Shown here: one piece after another, positions 14,201 through 29,200 of the stretch
Numbering within the stretch: the first letter of the stretch is position 1
How the letters are laid out: each line of letters opens with the position of its first letter
Assembly (NCBI RefSeq): GCF_037975245.1
Contig: NC_092570.1
Span: forward strand, 6,803,001 to 6,867,000
Reading direction: 5' to 3'
Source of the DNA: Apostichopus japonicus
Taxonomy: Eukaryota; Echinodermata; Holothuroidea; Aspidochirotida; Stichopodidae
DNA length: 64,000 bases
Program-made: the position numbers and the translations under genes
The notes under the pieces: model-generated
What the model was told of the DNA's origin: nothing
The model's input: the letters and a program-made list of their open reading frames with translations, nothing else
Databases searched by the model: none

Positions 14201-17200
14201 GTAGGTCTTATGAATATGATCGATGAAATTTTGGAAACGCTCCAGCTATTAAATCCTCCGCGGTATATTTCAAATATTTTTGCGCTGTTCAAAGTGTAAG
14301 GGTGTTAGCCACTGAAAAAAATGTTTGTTCTTGATCAGAGAACTCTGGGTTTGGTAGGAAGACCAAACACAGAACACATCAAAACTGGAAAACTCAACCG
14401 GATTGGATCAAAAGAAATTATAATTATGAATAACAAACAATATTCAGCTGATCTGGGCCCAGTCAAAGAATTAAATAAAATAACTTACAGTCGTGAGGTC
14501 ACACCCAAATGTTAAAGTAAATACACTTAATTTAAAAGTCTGTTCTGGTGAGTTGGCCTGCTGGTGACATCAAGTATTCTACGACATCATATCTTCCACG
14601 ACATCAGATATTCCACGACATCAGAAATAGTTGAACACAATAAATGGTATTATGAATGTCCGATCCCAACAATATAGTATCCTTTAATTTATAAGCAATG
14701 GTGTCGCAGGGTATCCTTCAGTAAAATAATGTCAATATCCTCTGTAGTAAAATAATGTCCTTTATAAGAAATGGTGTCCCGGAATATACTTTATTGTAAA
14801 ATAATATCCTTTATAATAAAATAGTGTCCCAGACTGTCAGTTGAATATCACAACTTCTATAAAATGATAAGGACTACAGTAACTTGAACTATGTAAATTA
14901 AGGTTTAAAACAAACTATCCAGCCATTAAAACTATCTATCTCTTCTTTTGCAACTGCCTTGCTCAGATACTTATAGCCAACTGCCTAACTCCTTATACCC
15001 CTCACAAAACTCCCTTTGTTACTAAAATATACACACACAGACCCCATTTCCTGTGAGAGCTAATTTCCAGGAAGAACAAGATAGTTGCCTAGCAACCTAG
15101 AAGAGGTAGAAGTGTAGAGGTTTTAATCCACAAGACAACATACAAATATACTGTACAAATGTATAGCCCCTCTGTTCAGTGCACAATGCACCTAATAAAC
15201 AAGTAAAACTATGGTACAAAACAAAACTTTATGTAAGAGCTGACCATCTTACAAAAAGGAAATAAGTATTCGAATAGGCATTCAATGAAATAGGTGTTCG
15301 AATACTTATTGGAATAGCTATATTTAGCATTCTCTAAGCATTCGAAGGAAAGAAGTATTCGAATACCTATTGGAATAGTTATTTTAAGTATTCAATTAGT
15401 TATTCTAAAGTCTGAATGCTTAAATTTTTGAAATACCAACTATATAGCTATTCGAATACTTAGCGAATACTTAGCGAATACTTAATAGTTATTCGTGTTG
15501 GTTAAGGGTGTGTGGTACATGTACAGAGACACAGTCTGATGAACTAACATTACCTAATGGAGAACTTGTAAGTATTATATGTATGGTATGGTATGTGTGG
15601 TACATGTACAGAGACACAGTCTGATGAACTAACATTACCTAATGGAGAACTTGTAAGCATTATATATGGTATGGTATGTGTGGTGCATGTACAGAAACAC
15701 AGTCTGATGAGCTAACATTACCTAATGGAGAACTTGTAAGTATTATATGTATGATATGGTATCTGTTCATATTTATATCTATTTATGAACTCCATGTTTC
15801 ATGGGGGGGGGGGGATTTTGAAGCATTATGCACACAGTTAGGAAAAGGTTTACTAAAATACCTCAGCAAAAGTGTACATAGAATTGTGAGCTTTGGTTGA
15901 CAGAATTTCCTCTGTTAGGAATATCTTTGAATATGCAATTTATTGTAACATGTATGCTATATAATGGCTTCTTGTTTGATGTATGTTGCTATGATACAGG
16001 CCACAACCGTGGAGGCATTCGGAGCTGCCTGGAGAAATGACGAGACATGCGGAACAGAGGAAGTGACTGAAAATCCCTGCAAACCAGGCTCGGATGGAGA
16101 AACAAAGGGCAGAGACCTCTGCAGTCTTCTGATAGCCGTTCCAGGTAAAGCATTAAATCTGATGCTCTGATGAATAAACTTTACATGAACATGAATATTT
16201 AGCAAGACATGTTATCAAATCTCAACACACTAACTATACCACATTTTACATGATCATGGATATTTAGCAAGACATGTTATCAAATCTCAACACACTAACT
16301 ACCACATTTTACATGATCATGGATATTTAGCAAGACATGCTATCAGACCTCAACACACTAACTATACCACATTTTTCCTGCAGCAAAGCTGTTTACATCG
16401 TGTGGAAATTTTATCATCATGGTAGATGTATTTAGTGATGAATAAAACACCCCTCAAAATCAAACAAGTGGCTTTCAATATTAACAAGTGGCTTTCAGTA
16501 TTTTGTATTCCAAGGAAAGTTATAAACAGCTATGGACAGATAGAACTGTTTGCATTGATGCAAGGCACAGTATAACATTGTCTTGAAGACCCTACTTAGT
16601 CAAATTCCTTCCACCCCCTCCCCCCCCCCCTTCATTCTTCCCCAGCTCTATTTGAATATACAAATCACCTTCTTAGCGATGATCTTTCTGTTTCGAATAA
16701 CTAAAAGAAATTGCCAAATTTGAAATAGTGCAATAAAGGGTGAAGTATTGCTTATGTCATTATTCTTGTCAGTTTGAATATTTGGATATTGAATGTACTG
16801 AAAGTTGTGTACTAAAGTTACAAGAGCCTGACAATTCCATCCCATCAGGATCTTCATGAGAAGCAGGCTAAACTAAAACGTGGAGACATACATGTTCAAT
16901 TTGGCTGATATGTTAGTTGGAAAATTGAAAAAATGAATAAAGTTGAACAAGACAACTCAATGTATAAAGTGAGAAGAGAGGTAGCCAAAAATGCTTGTAT
17001 TAAAAACATTTAGCAGCAAAATTTCCGGTTTTTTTTTACAGTCAAACTAGGGATACAAATAATTGCAAAACTGTCATCCATTCACAATACTATTGATTTA
17101 AATGATTTTTTTTCTATGTATGTGTTTCATTTTTTGTTTCTCCCCAGGACCGTTTTCACCCTGTAGTGATTTCAAAAATCCACAAGACATGTATGATGCC

Positions 17201-20200
17201 TGTGTGCAGGATGTCTGCATGTCACTACAGCCCGCCATGTCCTGCTCGGCTATGAAACTCTTCGCCCAACAATGTAGACAGGCTGGTGGAGTGCCCGGAG
17301 ATTGGGTGGCTCAGGCACCTCACTGCCAGGAACCATCAGGTACCTCTCCTCACCCAGATTTGTATTGACTTGTCACTGAGATGAAAAAAATAACCCATTG
17401 TTCAAAAGTTGGATGCCGACAAGGGTGCAGCAACCAGGCGGTTGCCTATGACTCATGTTTTGTTCTCTATACAGTTTCAAGCAAAAGTCACTGCTGGTTC
17501 TGTCCAGAAAAAGAATATCTGTTGTTTAATACAGGCATGAGCTTTTTCCGCGAATTCGCGGATTATCCGTGATTTCTTTTCTACCTCGGGGACAAAAACT
17601 ATTATCCTAACACACTGTAGCATCAGCAAACTTGAGCCTTTACTGCAATTTTTGCAATGTTCCATGATTTTTTTTTTTACCCCCAGGCTCAACCCTGTTA
17701 ATATTAATTCTTCCTTGCAGCAGAGAATTTGCCAGTTGCTGCACTACTCATTTTGACATCGTACCTAAATAATCCAGCCATTTTGTGTTTTTTTTTGTGT
17801 TCGTAGCGCTCAAGACTTGTCCAGAGGGTTCGATGTTGATTCCATTCGGTGAGGGATGTCAACCGACGTGCAATGATCCCACAGGACAGCAGAACTGTCA
17901 ACCAAACACCATCATAGAGACCTGTCTCTGCCAGTTTCCTAACATTCTCCATAACGATGAGTGCATTGACCCCGGCGATTGTGGATGCGTATCCCCTAGC
18001 AACTATTTAATGGAGGTAAAAATGCAAATGTGATATTTTAAAGATTTAAGTTAAAAAAGTAAAAATTTTTGCTTTATAGCAGCTGTTTGCTCACTGAATT
18101 CCAGTAATTTACAACAAAAAAACATACTGAGAATTCTCAAAATGACATAGCAATTATTTAATGGAGGTATATATGCAGTTGTTGAATTCCAGTAATTTCA
18201 TTTTATCTGGCTTATCAGTATTTGGCCAATACTTTTACCATGCTAAAAATTGCTTCATCTGGTAAGAAGATTATAAAGCCTTATCTTTTGTGGGGGGAGG
18301 GAGGGAGGTAGGGTATAAGGAGGGGTGGGATGGAATAAATGGTCTTTTAGTGGGAGGGAGGGAATAAGGAGGAGAAGGAGTTTGGTAGGAGTTCTTGATG
18401 GTCATAACGCTATGATGTTATAATTTAACCTCGCAGGTTGGGGACAGATACATATCGGATAACTGTGACGAGATCTGTCATTGTAGTACTACAGGCTTGG
18501 AGTGTGCTACCTACACCTGTAACGAGAATGCAAACTGTGAACTCAAAGATGGATTGAGAGATTGCTATTGTCGCCATGGTTACAGTGGTGATGGACAGAC
18601 TTGTACTGGTAGTAAGTATCAGACACAAATAGCTTTTGTTTATGATTTGACAGAGAGCTTCAAGAATGATATTATTCAGTGCTATTTCTTTTCCATTTTG
18701 ACCTTCAATTCAGTTCAATCTTGATTAAATACAATCATGTTTATCGCGATGAACCATGAACAGCTTGGTGTTCCTTGTACAGAGAGCGTCACACTTGGAT
18801 TTTTCACTAGCATGTTTTAGTAGTTTATCTTGTCATTTTATTCAATTATGAAAAAGTTAATGTTTAGTATGCTAAATTACTTGAGTGAATACGATGAGCA
18901 AAAACAAAAATGATTAATTATTGAAATTATTATCTATCACTCACTTTTACGGCGATTTTCAACTCTTTTAACAGATTACTGAGATCTTCAAGACTTTTTG
19001 AAACAAGTCAGGAATTTTGAGTTGGAAGGGGGAGGACCAACAATTTCGGGAGAAGAAACATATTATATTTTCCTGTCCAGTAACTTTTGCAGGGTGTAGA
19101 ATAGTTTTAAGCCGGGGGGGGGGGGGGGGAGTTCCAATTCTGTATTATTTTAATAAATACTTTCTCAGTTCTAATAATTAAAAATAATTTTTTTTAAATA
19201 ATTTTTTTTTTTTAAGGTGACATCTCTGCCAGTCTCAGCGGTGATCCTCATTTCCTCTCCTTTGATTCAAGGAAGTTTGATTACCAAGGATCCTGTGAAT
19301 ATACGCTGGTAGAAACCTGTGGCACGGGAGAAGCGCTTCCTTACTTTGAACTGATCGGTAACTTCAACAAGCCTAGACCTCACTTCAGGGTCACCGTGAC
19401 TGCCTCGTATAGACTACATTACAGAGGAATCGTCTTTGAAGTCAGGGGTGCGCGTGGATGTTTCGTAGATGGCGCGGCGGTCACACTGCCCTTCTCAAGA
19501 GAAGGTGTTACTATGACGTATGTTCCAAACAATAAGTGGGTAAGTCAAGCTCAGGTTAATCACAGACTGCAGCTGGTTAAAGACCAAAGCTTTTTTCTCT
19601 TTGGTTAATAGATTTGTTGGCTGCAGTTTTCCTGGGACAAACTAAAACGAATGACAGCGAATGACCGAATGACAATTGACTATGTACAGGGTTAATTATC
19701 ATTCGCGAATGACAGCGAATGACACGGAATGACGACGAATGACAACGAAGGACAGTGGTGAGTGGAGATAAAAAGAGTGGGTGGAGTAAATGCAGTTATT
19801 GTATTAGTTTTCTGCGCAAAAATGGTTTGAGGAATATCACATGTTACGTGGTTAAAGGGTTTTGGTGTAAGTTTTTGGCGCTTGAGTGCTGTGCTTTTGA
19901 CATTTACCTCTGTAGGATATAGAAAGATAACTGAAGCCGTTTCAAGATTATTGTATTGTTAGTTTCTAACAATTAGTATCGGAAAAATGACGTTAAATTT
20001 ACTTTTTAAAACCAGACTTACAATTTAACTTAATAATAACTTAAGGTCCGTTTGTATCTTGTCCGTACTTTACTAGATCTGTAAGCCACGCACCTCGCGT
20101 CCGCTCGGTTTGTGTGGCTTTGATATACCCACGAAGTCTGAACTGTGATATCCGGTTGAAGCAAATGTCTGTGTTGTCATTACTGTCATTCGTTTTAGTC

Positions 20201-23200
20201 AACGCAATTTTTTAGTGTGTACAACATATTGTCATTGGTTATGTGTAACGCAATTGTCATTCGTTTTAGTAACACCCGTTTTCCTCTCTGTCTGTTGTGT
20301 TCTCATTACGTGTTTGCTAACAGACATTTAATGAAACTTCATTTATATTTTTCTGCACTGTTAGTTACATCTGATTTCAATATTGTTCATGTTTAAAAGT
20401 AGTTATGAAAACATGAAATATTCTATGTCATTTAAAAGTAGCCATTACATTAAATCGCATTTATTCCTTCCGATCAACGTTCTGGTTGTGATGACTCAAC
20501 TCGTTTCCAGGTTTGAGTACAGATATTTCTTATCTTCAGGTAATTACGTCCGACTTTGGCCTGGTCATTAACAGCGAGTTCAGCGTTTGGTACAGTACCC
20601 AATATGCTAATATCGTGGTCAGGCTTCCACCCGAATTTACGGAGAGAGTCTGCGGACTTTTTGGTACGGCTAATGGCAACAGCAGAGACGATCTGATGAT
20701 GCGTAACGGTGAAGTGGTAAGTTATACTAATTTGTTACAAATCAGTTTTTTATCGTTGGAGGATATTATCGAATAGCTCTTCCGGTCCGTTCAGTCTAAC
20801 GCTAATATACTGATTAAAGGGGTTAACGTGAAACAAAAGATAGCAAGGTTGTCATTGGGAGCTATCTGCTGTTGATATCTTCCTGATGTACCGTTCGGTA
20901 TGGCTAACGGTAACAGACGAGACGATGTATAAACGGTGAAGTGGTAAGGTTACGCTAATTTGTTACAATCAGTTTCATTGTTCAAGCTTAGCATTGATAG
21001 AGCTCCTCCAGTTGGTTTCAGTCTAACGTTAATATAATCATACTCTTAATTAACTCTTTAATATTTCTCTGTGGTTCTACACAGCCTCTGTAAAACCTGA
21101 TTTTAAATACACACGATTCAGGTACACGTCAATCCTTCTACAAGTCTCTCTTCTCTCGTAATTATCTAGTCTTACCAGACGTCTAACTTTTACAATGAAA
21201 AACGAGTTAACGTGATACAAGAGATAGCATAAGGTTGTCATGTACAGCTATCTGCTTTTGACATCTTCCTGGTGTACCCAGGCATGTGAGAAGGGGTACA
21301 CTCTTCAACTTGATTGCATACTGAGGTTATCCTTACTTTAATACTGTATAAGAATATGTCTTTAAGAGATTGGCTCTATATATAGTCACTGGTTTCAAAG
21401 CTGTGGGTGAAGGGTGTGGTGCAGTGGTTGGATCGGTGGCTGCCTCACAACACCGTTTGGTTCCTGGTTCGAAACGTCACCAGGAACTAGATTCTCTCGA
21501 TCTATTCAAATAGCTGCCGTGCAGTGTTGTTGGATTTGGTATTTTCAGTGGATTTGGTATATTCTGGTTTGAGAAATTTAAAAAAAATTGTGCTTTTAAA
21601 CAACGTCTCTTGCATGGGGTACCTTCACCTCCTACAGTACTGGAAAAAGTGGTCAGATACTGTGCTACACTGTCATCCATCCGAAGGGGATGTTAAATGG
21701 TTCTCTGAGAGTAGGAATGTGTGGAGAAATTACAGACCTGCCTCGTGAGAGGGAGCTTAACATATGCCACTGTTAAGCCACTTTAATTGCAGGAACAGGG
21801 CATCAAATAAGCTTAGCTTCATAACAATTGGAATTTGCTAAACTAAACTCCTCCCGCCATCAAATTATTTTGAATAGAAAGCATATTGCTATAGTTTGTT
21901 TTGAAACTGGACACATCTTTTAGAGCTTCTTTTAATTTTCAAAGTCTCCCATTTTTGAGTCTTGCATGTCAGCGATAATACCATTTATGGCATAAAAAAA
22001 AATTTAAAAATTGTTTTTCTCGCCCCAAGCACTTGTGATTCCTACAGTTTTAATACCCGATGATGTGTTCATAGTGACCAAAGAAACGTTCCATTTTAGT
22101 CTTTGTCATTTCTCTTCCTGCTGATTCAGAATAAAGCTGATCCATCAATGGGAGTTAGAATGTTGATTGATCAGCCAATGAGAGTTAAGTATCATGTCGT
22201 ATGCTGTGCGGAGACCAAGTTCCTTTATTTACTATACATTTTTCATTCCTAGGCACGATCCATTGGACAGTTTGGTAATTCCTGGGTGACTGGTGACAGA
22301 GAGTGTCAGCCCCCTGAACCTGTTGATCCTTGTCCTGAGGGCGATCCTAATAGGGCCACAGCAATTGATAAGTGTTGGGTTATGGTAGATAAGTTTGGTA
22401 AGTCATAATCAATGATGATTTTTTTTTCCGACATATAACTTTCCATGCCCTTTGAAGCTGTTGATTATGGACTCCACATCATCCTGTGTGTGGGATTCCT
22501 TGTAACTATGGAACTCCCTTCTAGCTGGACATTATGAAAGTTGGTTATGGTGATTTGTGTCAATTTCAAAATCTAAGTAATTTGCACAATTGAGTTTTAA
22601 GGATTCGTTGACTGGTATATAGAACAGCAGCTTTCACACAAGTTTGCATTATATTCTACAGAATTGCTTCTAACATTTTGTGTGTATCTGATCTTGGTCA
22701 CCCAGGTCCCCTAGCTGGCTGCAGAGATTTCTTAGATCCTCAAGAATTGTTTGATGACTGTGTCTACGATGTCTGCCTGACAAACTTAGAGACAGAGCAC
22801 ATTTGTAAGAATATCGAAGCTTACGTCACCTTGTGTCGGAACCGAGGGGGTAGCCCTGGATCATGGTGGACCTACGTCCCTGAGTGTGGTGAGTACTATT
22901 CCAGTCCTGCTGGGGTATAGTTTTTTTTAAATAGCTTTATTGGAGGTTGTGAGGAGGAATACATTTAGTCCTTCTATACATTGTACATTTCAGTTGTATT
23001 CATGTTGCCCCCTTATGGCAAACATTTCAGAATGCCTAAAGTCCTCAATGCCTCATCCCACACTGAATCTTACCCCTGTACATTACCACGGGCCATATTT
23101 ACACCCTCCTTGGTCCCACCCATGTAAACCAGGGTAGGGGGTCAGTTCCCTACAAGGGATGCACATCTCACTTCCACAGAATTCTTGATAACCTTGGTCA

Positions 23201-26200
23201 GGATTTAAAAACAAATTATTTGTCATAAACAAACTATGTGTCATCCTTCTGTTTACATCCAGCTGCTCCCATAGGTCCTTGCTGATCCCTCCCATGTTAC
23301 CCCGGTAGGGGGATCAGCTCCCCACAAGGGATGCACATCTCATAATTCTACAGCAATCATGTTCCCCTTTTTCAAGATTTTTTTTGAAGAATTATTTGTC
23401 ATATTTATTTGTCATGTTTTCAGCTGCTCCCTGCCCAGCGGGTCTGGAGTACACAGATTGTGGCACTGCTTGTCCACCGTCTTGCGAAAACCCGGACGGT
23501 CCCGTAGAGTGCGCAGAGACTTGCATCGAGACCTGCCAGTGTCCAGAAGGACAAGTCCTGGATGGTGAAAAATGTGTCTTTGATTATAACTGTGGCTGCA
23601 AATTACAGAATGGTGTCTACATATCTGTGAGTTTAAAGTTAATTTAAAGTTAACTTTTATTGAGAATTCTGCAACTTATAGGAAATTTTCAAATAACTCT
23701 TACATTCCTGGACAATTTGAGGATCGATGACTGCAAAAATTTTGGGAATTGTGTTCTCTGTTTTATTGATGTCATTTCCATGGGTATTGCTCTTATGAAC
23801 TCTGGTTATTGCTATTTATAGCTATATGTAGCTATTCTTTTCACCTGTTGTTGGTCACCACAACTGACTGTACACATTAGCATGTCATATCTGTCTTCTG
23901 TTCTCTGTGTACATTCTGGCCAAATGTCTACCAGTAGCCAGGTAGCAAATGACAGCATGCTGATGAATAACAAAAACAATATTGCTTGCTCAGTTATATG
24001 TTAAAATTAACTACCAAAGCAATTATGCACTTGAATTATTATGTAACTCTGCCAATGAGAAGCCACTGTCACAGTGGTAAACTACTTTCCATGAATCGTG
24101 CAAGAATATGGCATTGCTGCATGGAAATGACCTAATTTGTTATCAGATGAACTGAGCTAAAGGAATGATCAATTCATACTGAAGCACTAACCACTCTGGC
24201 CTTGAGTAGCAAACCGCTGATAGACAGTACCGACAGTTACGTCTTTTTAGTAGTAAGACAGCCACTTGTCGATTTCCTTTGCCATATCACGATTTGTAAA
24301 TTAATGACCCTTTCGTTGCAGCAAGGTGATGTGTACACATACGACGATTGCTCTCTTCGCTGCACCTGTGTGGACGGGGAAGAAAAATGCGAAGCTTACG
24401 GTTGCCGTGGTACCGAAGAATGTAAGGTCGTTGGCGGAGAGAGAGGATGTTTCTGCAAGGAAGGGTTGAAGTTCAACGGACAAGAGTGCTCCGATGGTAA
24501 TTGTGGACTGTTTTTTCCCTTTTCTTTTTAAAAACTGTCGCCATAAATTAGATGGAAATTCTTGGAAATGTTGGATTTTGATTTTAATCAGGAGGTGTTG
24601 CAAATGCTTAAAAAGAACAAAAATATTTGAAATTGAACATCTTCATCACTTTGTAGTACTGGATCAATTGAAGGCACGCAACTTCCCCTAGTGATGGCTA
24701 TTCAATGCGTTTACAATAAATATACTAACTAAGTCGCTAGTTCCGTTTGAAGCCTAATATCGCCGTCCATCAGATGTGTTTAAATTATCTGAGAGTATAT
24801 TATACAGTTTGTTGAATTTTGTATAAGAATAACAGCAGATGACAGACACATGGGTATGGATGGGAGAGAGAGGTGCCTTCGTCAATTCATCAGTAACTGA
24901 GTGATTAGATAATGAATAAATTTAGATAAAATGCCATACTTCATGCAAAAACTCTTCCATGGTAAACCTTTTTACAATAAAATACAGAACAAGCTGAATG
25001 CTTAATGCTTTGATAACAAACACATTTTTTTTAAGTTTACTCTATGTGTTGTTTGTAGAGCCTTGTTCTTGTCAAGTTTGGGGAGATCCCCATTACATCA
25101 CCTTCGACGGCCTGGCCTATGACTTCCAAGGAGATTGCGAATACGTTCTCGTGGAAACCTGCGACCATGGTGACCTGCCAACCTTCAGAGTCATCGGTAG
25201 TAACGACAAGAACCTTCCATCTCAGTTGGTCTCTTACCTGCGACGAGTCAGATTGGAGTATAATAACGTGGACTATGAGATACTCAGCACTGGTGTCATG
25301 AAGGTGGGAGGGGTAGCAGAGACTCTACCCTATACGACAGGAGGTACAGAACATGTAACCATTACGCTCCTACCACCAGGGAAAATAGTGAGTGAAAATT
25401 TATTTCCTGTTGTATTTTAACATAATAAAACCTATTTCTACAACTTTTTAAGGGGGGAGGGGGAATATGGAAGAAGTGAGGAGAGGGGGGGGTTGGGGGT
25501 GAGAGAAGTTGTGTTTTGAAAATTATTTGTACTAAGATGTAGATAATATTATGTATTCAAAATAATAATTTTAATAAATATTACTTTATTACAGTTAAAA
25601 TATTAATTTTAATCAGTGAAAATATTAAAAAATGGTGACACTGAGGAAATAAGCTGTTGTGTTTCATTAAAACCAACACTAATTATTAATGTCATCTCCA
25701 ATTATGAGTGAAGTATGGAATCATCTTGGTTCGTATTGATATTTTAAAATCAAGCGTTTGCCAATTACATAAAATTGCACAAAATGTGCCAAAAGTATTC
25801 AAAATGAATCTACTTGATGTTCTAATTAACCCACAAAAAAACAAATTGTGTTTATTAAGCAATGTCCGATTAAATAATAAGATTTCTAGCTCCCTGGATT
25901 GTTGGGTTTCTAACCAATAGGGTTGTATCAATTAAATTGGGGTGTGATCCATAGTCACACACTATGCAAGGTACTGTGACTTGTGACTGGCACCCTTCCC
26001 CCTCCCCCTTTCCTCCCCCACTCGCACCCTCTCCCGCAAAGAAACAGGGGGATTGCCACCAACTAACAGCTGGGTCGCTCAGTGGATGGATTACAGGACT
26101 TACAATGCTAAGGTCACATTTTTGACTGCATGCGGTTTTGGCCAAAAACCCTCTTTGCTCTTTTCAAAATGATTTCTAACTGACGGAAAATGCTTTTGAG

Positions 26201-29200
26201 AGTCTAACTTTGTCAACATTTTGAATATGAGTGACCATAATTTGGTGCTCTAGCATATTTAAGGGCATTACTAGTCAATGTTTCAGTCTTGGCTTGAGGT
26301 TTTAATGTGTGAATGTGATTACTTTCACCCTTAACACAGATGGTGGTCACTCACTTTGGTCTGAAGATGACTTTCACCTATGCTGATGCCGGTCTGACCG
26401 TGGAGGTCAGTCCTGACTACTACGAGGTACTGTGTGGTCTCTGTGGTACCTGCAATAAGGACCCTACCGATGAATTTGTCCTTCCCAGTGGAGAACTGGT
26501 AAGTTTACCCCTTAAAAATGTGACATTGGCAGTTGATAGGCCATCCCCTTTAAGTATAAGCCCTCTTGATGAATCTTATTAGTCATACAATTCTTGGTAA
26601 TGACTTATACACCACCCCACGGATTGTCTGATTTCACCCATGTGTTACCACTGTTCATCTCCTGATCATCGTGTGCAAATGCCTTAACATTTTCCATATG
26701 TTGGATTGAGCAGTTTCGGTTTTCATGCATCCAGTAGATATTCTGTAAGCAGTTGGACTTGATTTATTCATTTAAGGACAAGGAACATGTCTAGGGAAAT
26801 TTTCCCTTATTCTGAATTTCCCACCTGTGAATAAATATGTACCCAAAAACAACCTGGTATAAATTAGTCACTCTCTTTCTCTGTGTCAGTCTGTGACGTT
26901 ACAAAAAAAAACAGGGTGCTTTGCCAAACAGCTACAGTCAGGGGTGAAAAAACCTATGGAATAAATGTCAAGTTCCAATATATTATGAAATATTACAATA
27001 CTGTGAATTGTTTCCAGTTCAAATGTTTTGTCATGTGAATTGTTTTCTATGCCCCATCATCCATACTTTTATACTTTGTTCAGATATTGTTTTACATTGT
27101 CTAATAAAACTTGTGGTATCTTTGACAGGCGGAATCTGCTTCAGCATTTGGTAATGCCTGGACTGTGGGTGATAAGCAGTGTACTCCAGACTCTGGGATA
27201 GATCCTTGTGATGGCAAAGATGATGTCAAAGTAGATGCAGAGAATCTTTGTTACATCCTGAAAGCTGATGGTGAGTTTAACTACCCTTCAATTATTACAA
27301 ATATTATCTGTCATATTTAATGTTATACACCTACGACAGTTTGTTGAGAGATGTCAAAGACCATTATATAACATGTACAGTTTATCACTGTGGTGTCACG
27401 GGACTGCCTTACATACTTGCTATACATTCAAAACCTATTCCCTCCCACACCCTATCCCCTCCCACACCCTATCCCCTCCCACACCCAATCTCAAGCCTGG
27501 TTCATCTCAAGTATGGCTTATATCATAGTGACATTTGAGTTCTCCTACAGAAGAAAAAGAATACAGTTTAAAATTTACAACTTCCCAAAGCAACGACCCA
27601 AGCAGAATAACAGAAATCATCTTCAGAATTTTCTGATTCCAATGTAAAGCAGAGATAAACTCAATTTCCTTTCTCTGGTGTTGTTTAAGGTCCATTTGCC
27701 AGCTGTCATGAGTTTGTGGACCCTGATTCGTATTACAACAGCTGTGTTTATGATACTTGCGCCACCGAGGAGACGGACTCATTCTGTGCTGCCTTAGAAG
27801 CATTTACGACCGCCTGTCGCAATGCAGGTGGTGACCCAGGACAGTGGTGGGAAGAAGTAGCAGAGTGCAGTGAGTCCATTTGCATCTTCATATTATTTAG
27901 CTTTTGAAATATTGTTATGGTAAATTTTGTCCTGGAAGGGGGGTAATTTAAATTCTACTCAAATTGAAAACTCAAGTCGCAGAAACATGGTTAATATCAA
28001 TGTCTTATGCTGTTGTCTTGGTTACAGAGGTCATGTGTAATTTCCCTCAAAGTTTAGTTCAGTTTGCTAAAGTCGCTAGAGGCAGATTTTCTAGATGTTT
28101 TAATCTTATCTGTGGCATATATGCACATGGTTTGTAAAGCAAGTTGCTCTCAGGTTTAGGACAGTCAGATATTTGATGTTCAAGAGAAATACTGCAGCTA
28201 TGAATACACTGTTGCATTAGTTTTTAATTCTATACTGTTGAAAGGTCATCTGCCCAGAATTCAGGATGCTAAAACTGCCAAAATTTGCGAACAGTAAATT
28301 CCTCTATGCATGACTATTATGACCCTCAAAATAAGTTAATATGTAAAGTTTCAAATTAGTAAAAAGTAGATGTCTGGTTCATATTAAACTTGTTTTGTTA
28401 CACAGTTACTATTAATAAAACATTGTATGCATGTGTAAATTACTCAATTACATTAATACATATGTCACATTAGATAATCAGTCATGTTTGATTTTAGGAG
28501 TTCATATAAAATGATTATCATTCACGACACTGTGTGTTTTTAAAATGTGATCTCTGTCCAAACCTGACCTGGGTGATATGTACACCACCACGTCCAGGTT
28601 TTGATCCAGTCTAGCTGTGTATTAAAAGGGTCCTAATTCTTGACTCTGGTCTCATGTAATTGCAGCTGGACCTTGTCCCGAGGGCATGATATACACAGCG
28701 GATGGCCCGGCCTGTCCCACCACCTGCTCCAGCAGAGATAATCCCATCGCCTGTGACATTCCAAATGTAGAGACGTGTGTCTGTCCAGATGGAAAGATTC
28801 TAGATGGAGATAAATGTGTTTATCCGAGAGAATGCGGATGCATCACTCCAGAGGATACCTACATCTCGGTATAAAGATCACATGTTCATTGTTGTCAATA
28901 TGTTATGGTTACATTGGTAGTATAATGTATAAGTTATCTCAAAGATACTGTGAAATTAGTCAGTGACAATTTTATTAGTGAAGTTTATTTGACTGTGATG
29001 ATAGTATGGAAGTATATATTTAGGTTTGTCATACCTCACAGCTAACATATAATGGTTTGTAGGTTATATGAGGTATATAATACCTCAATAGTGTACAAGT
29101 AATCTATGATTAAGTGAGGTATGTAATACTACTGCAAGGATATGACATATGTATGTGGGTGTTTATGAGGTATGTCATACCTCATAACTAATATCTAATG

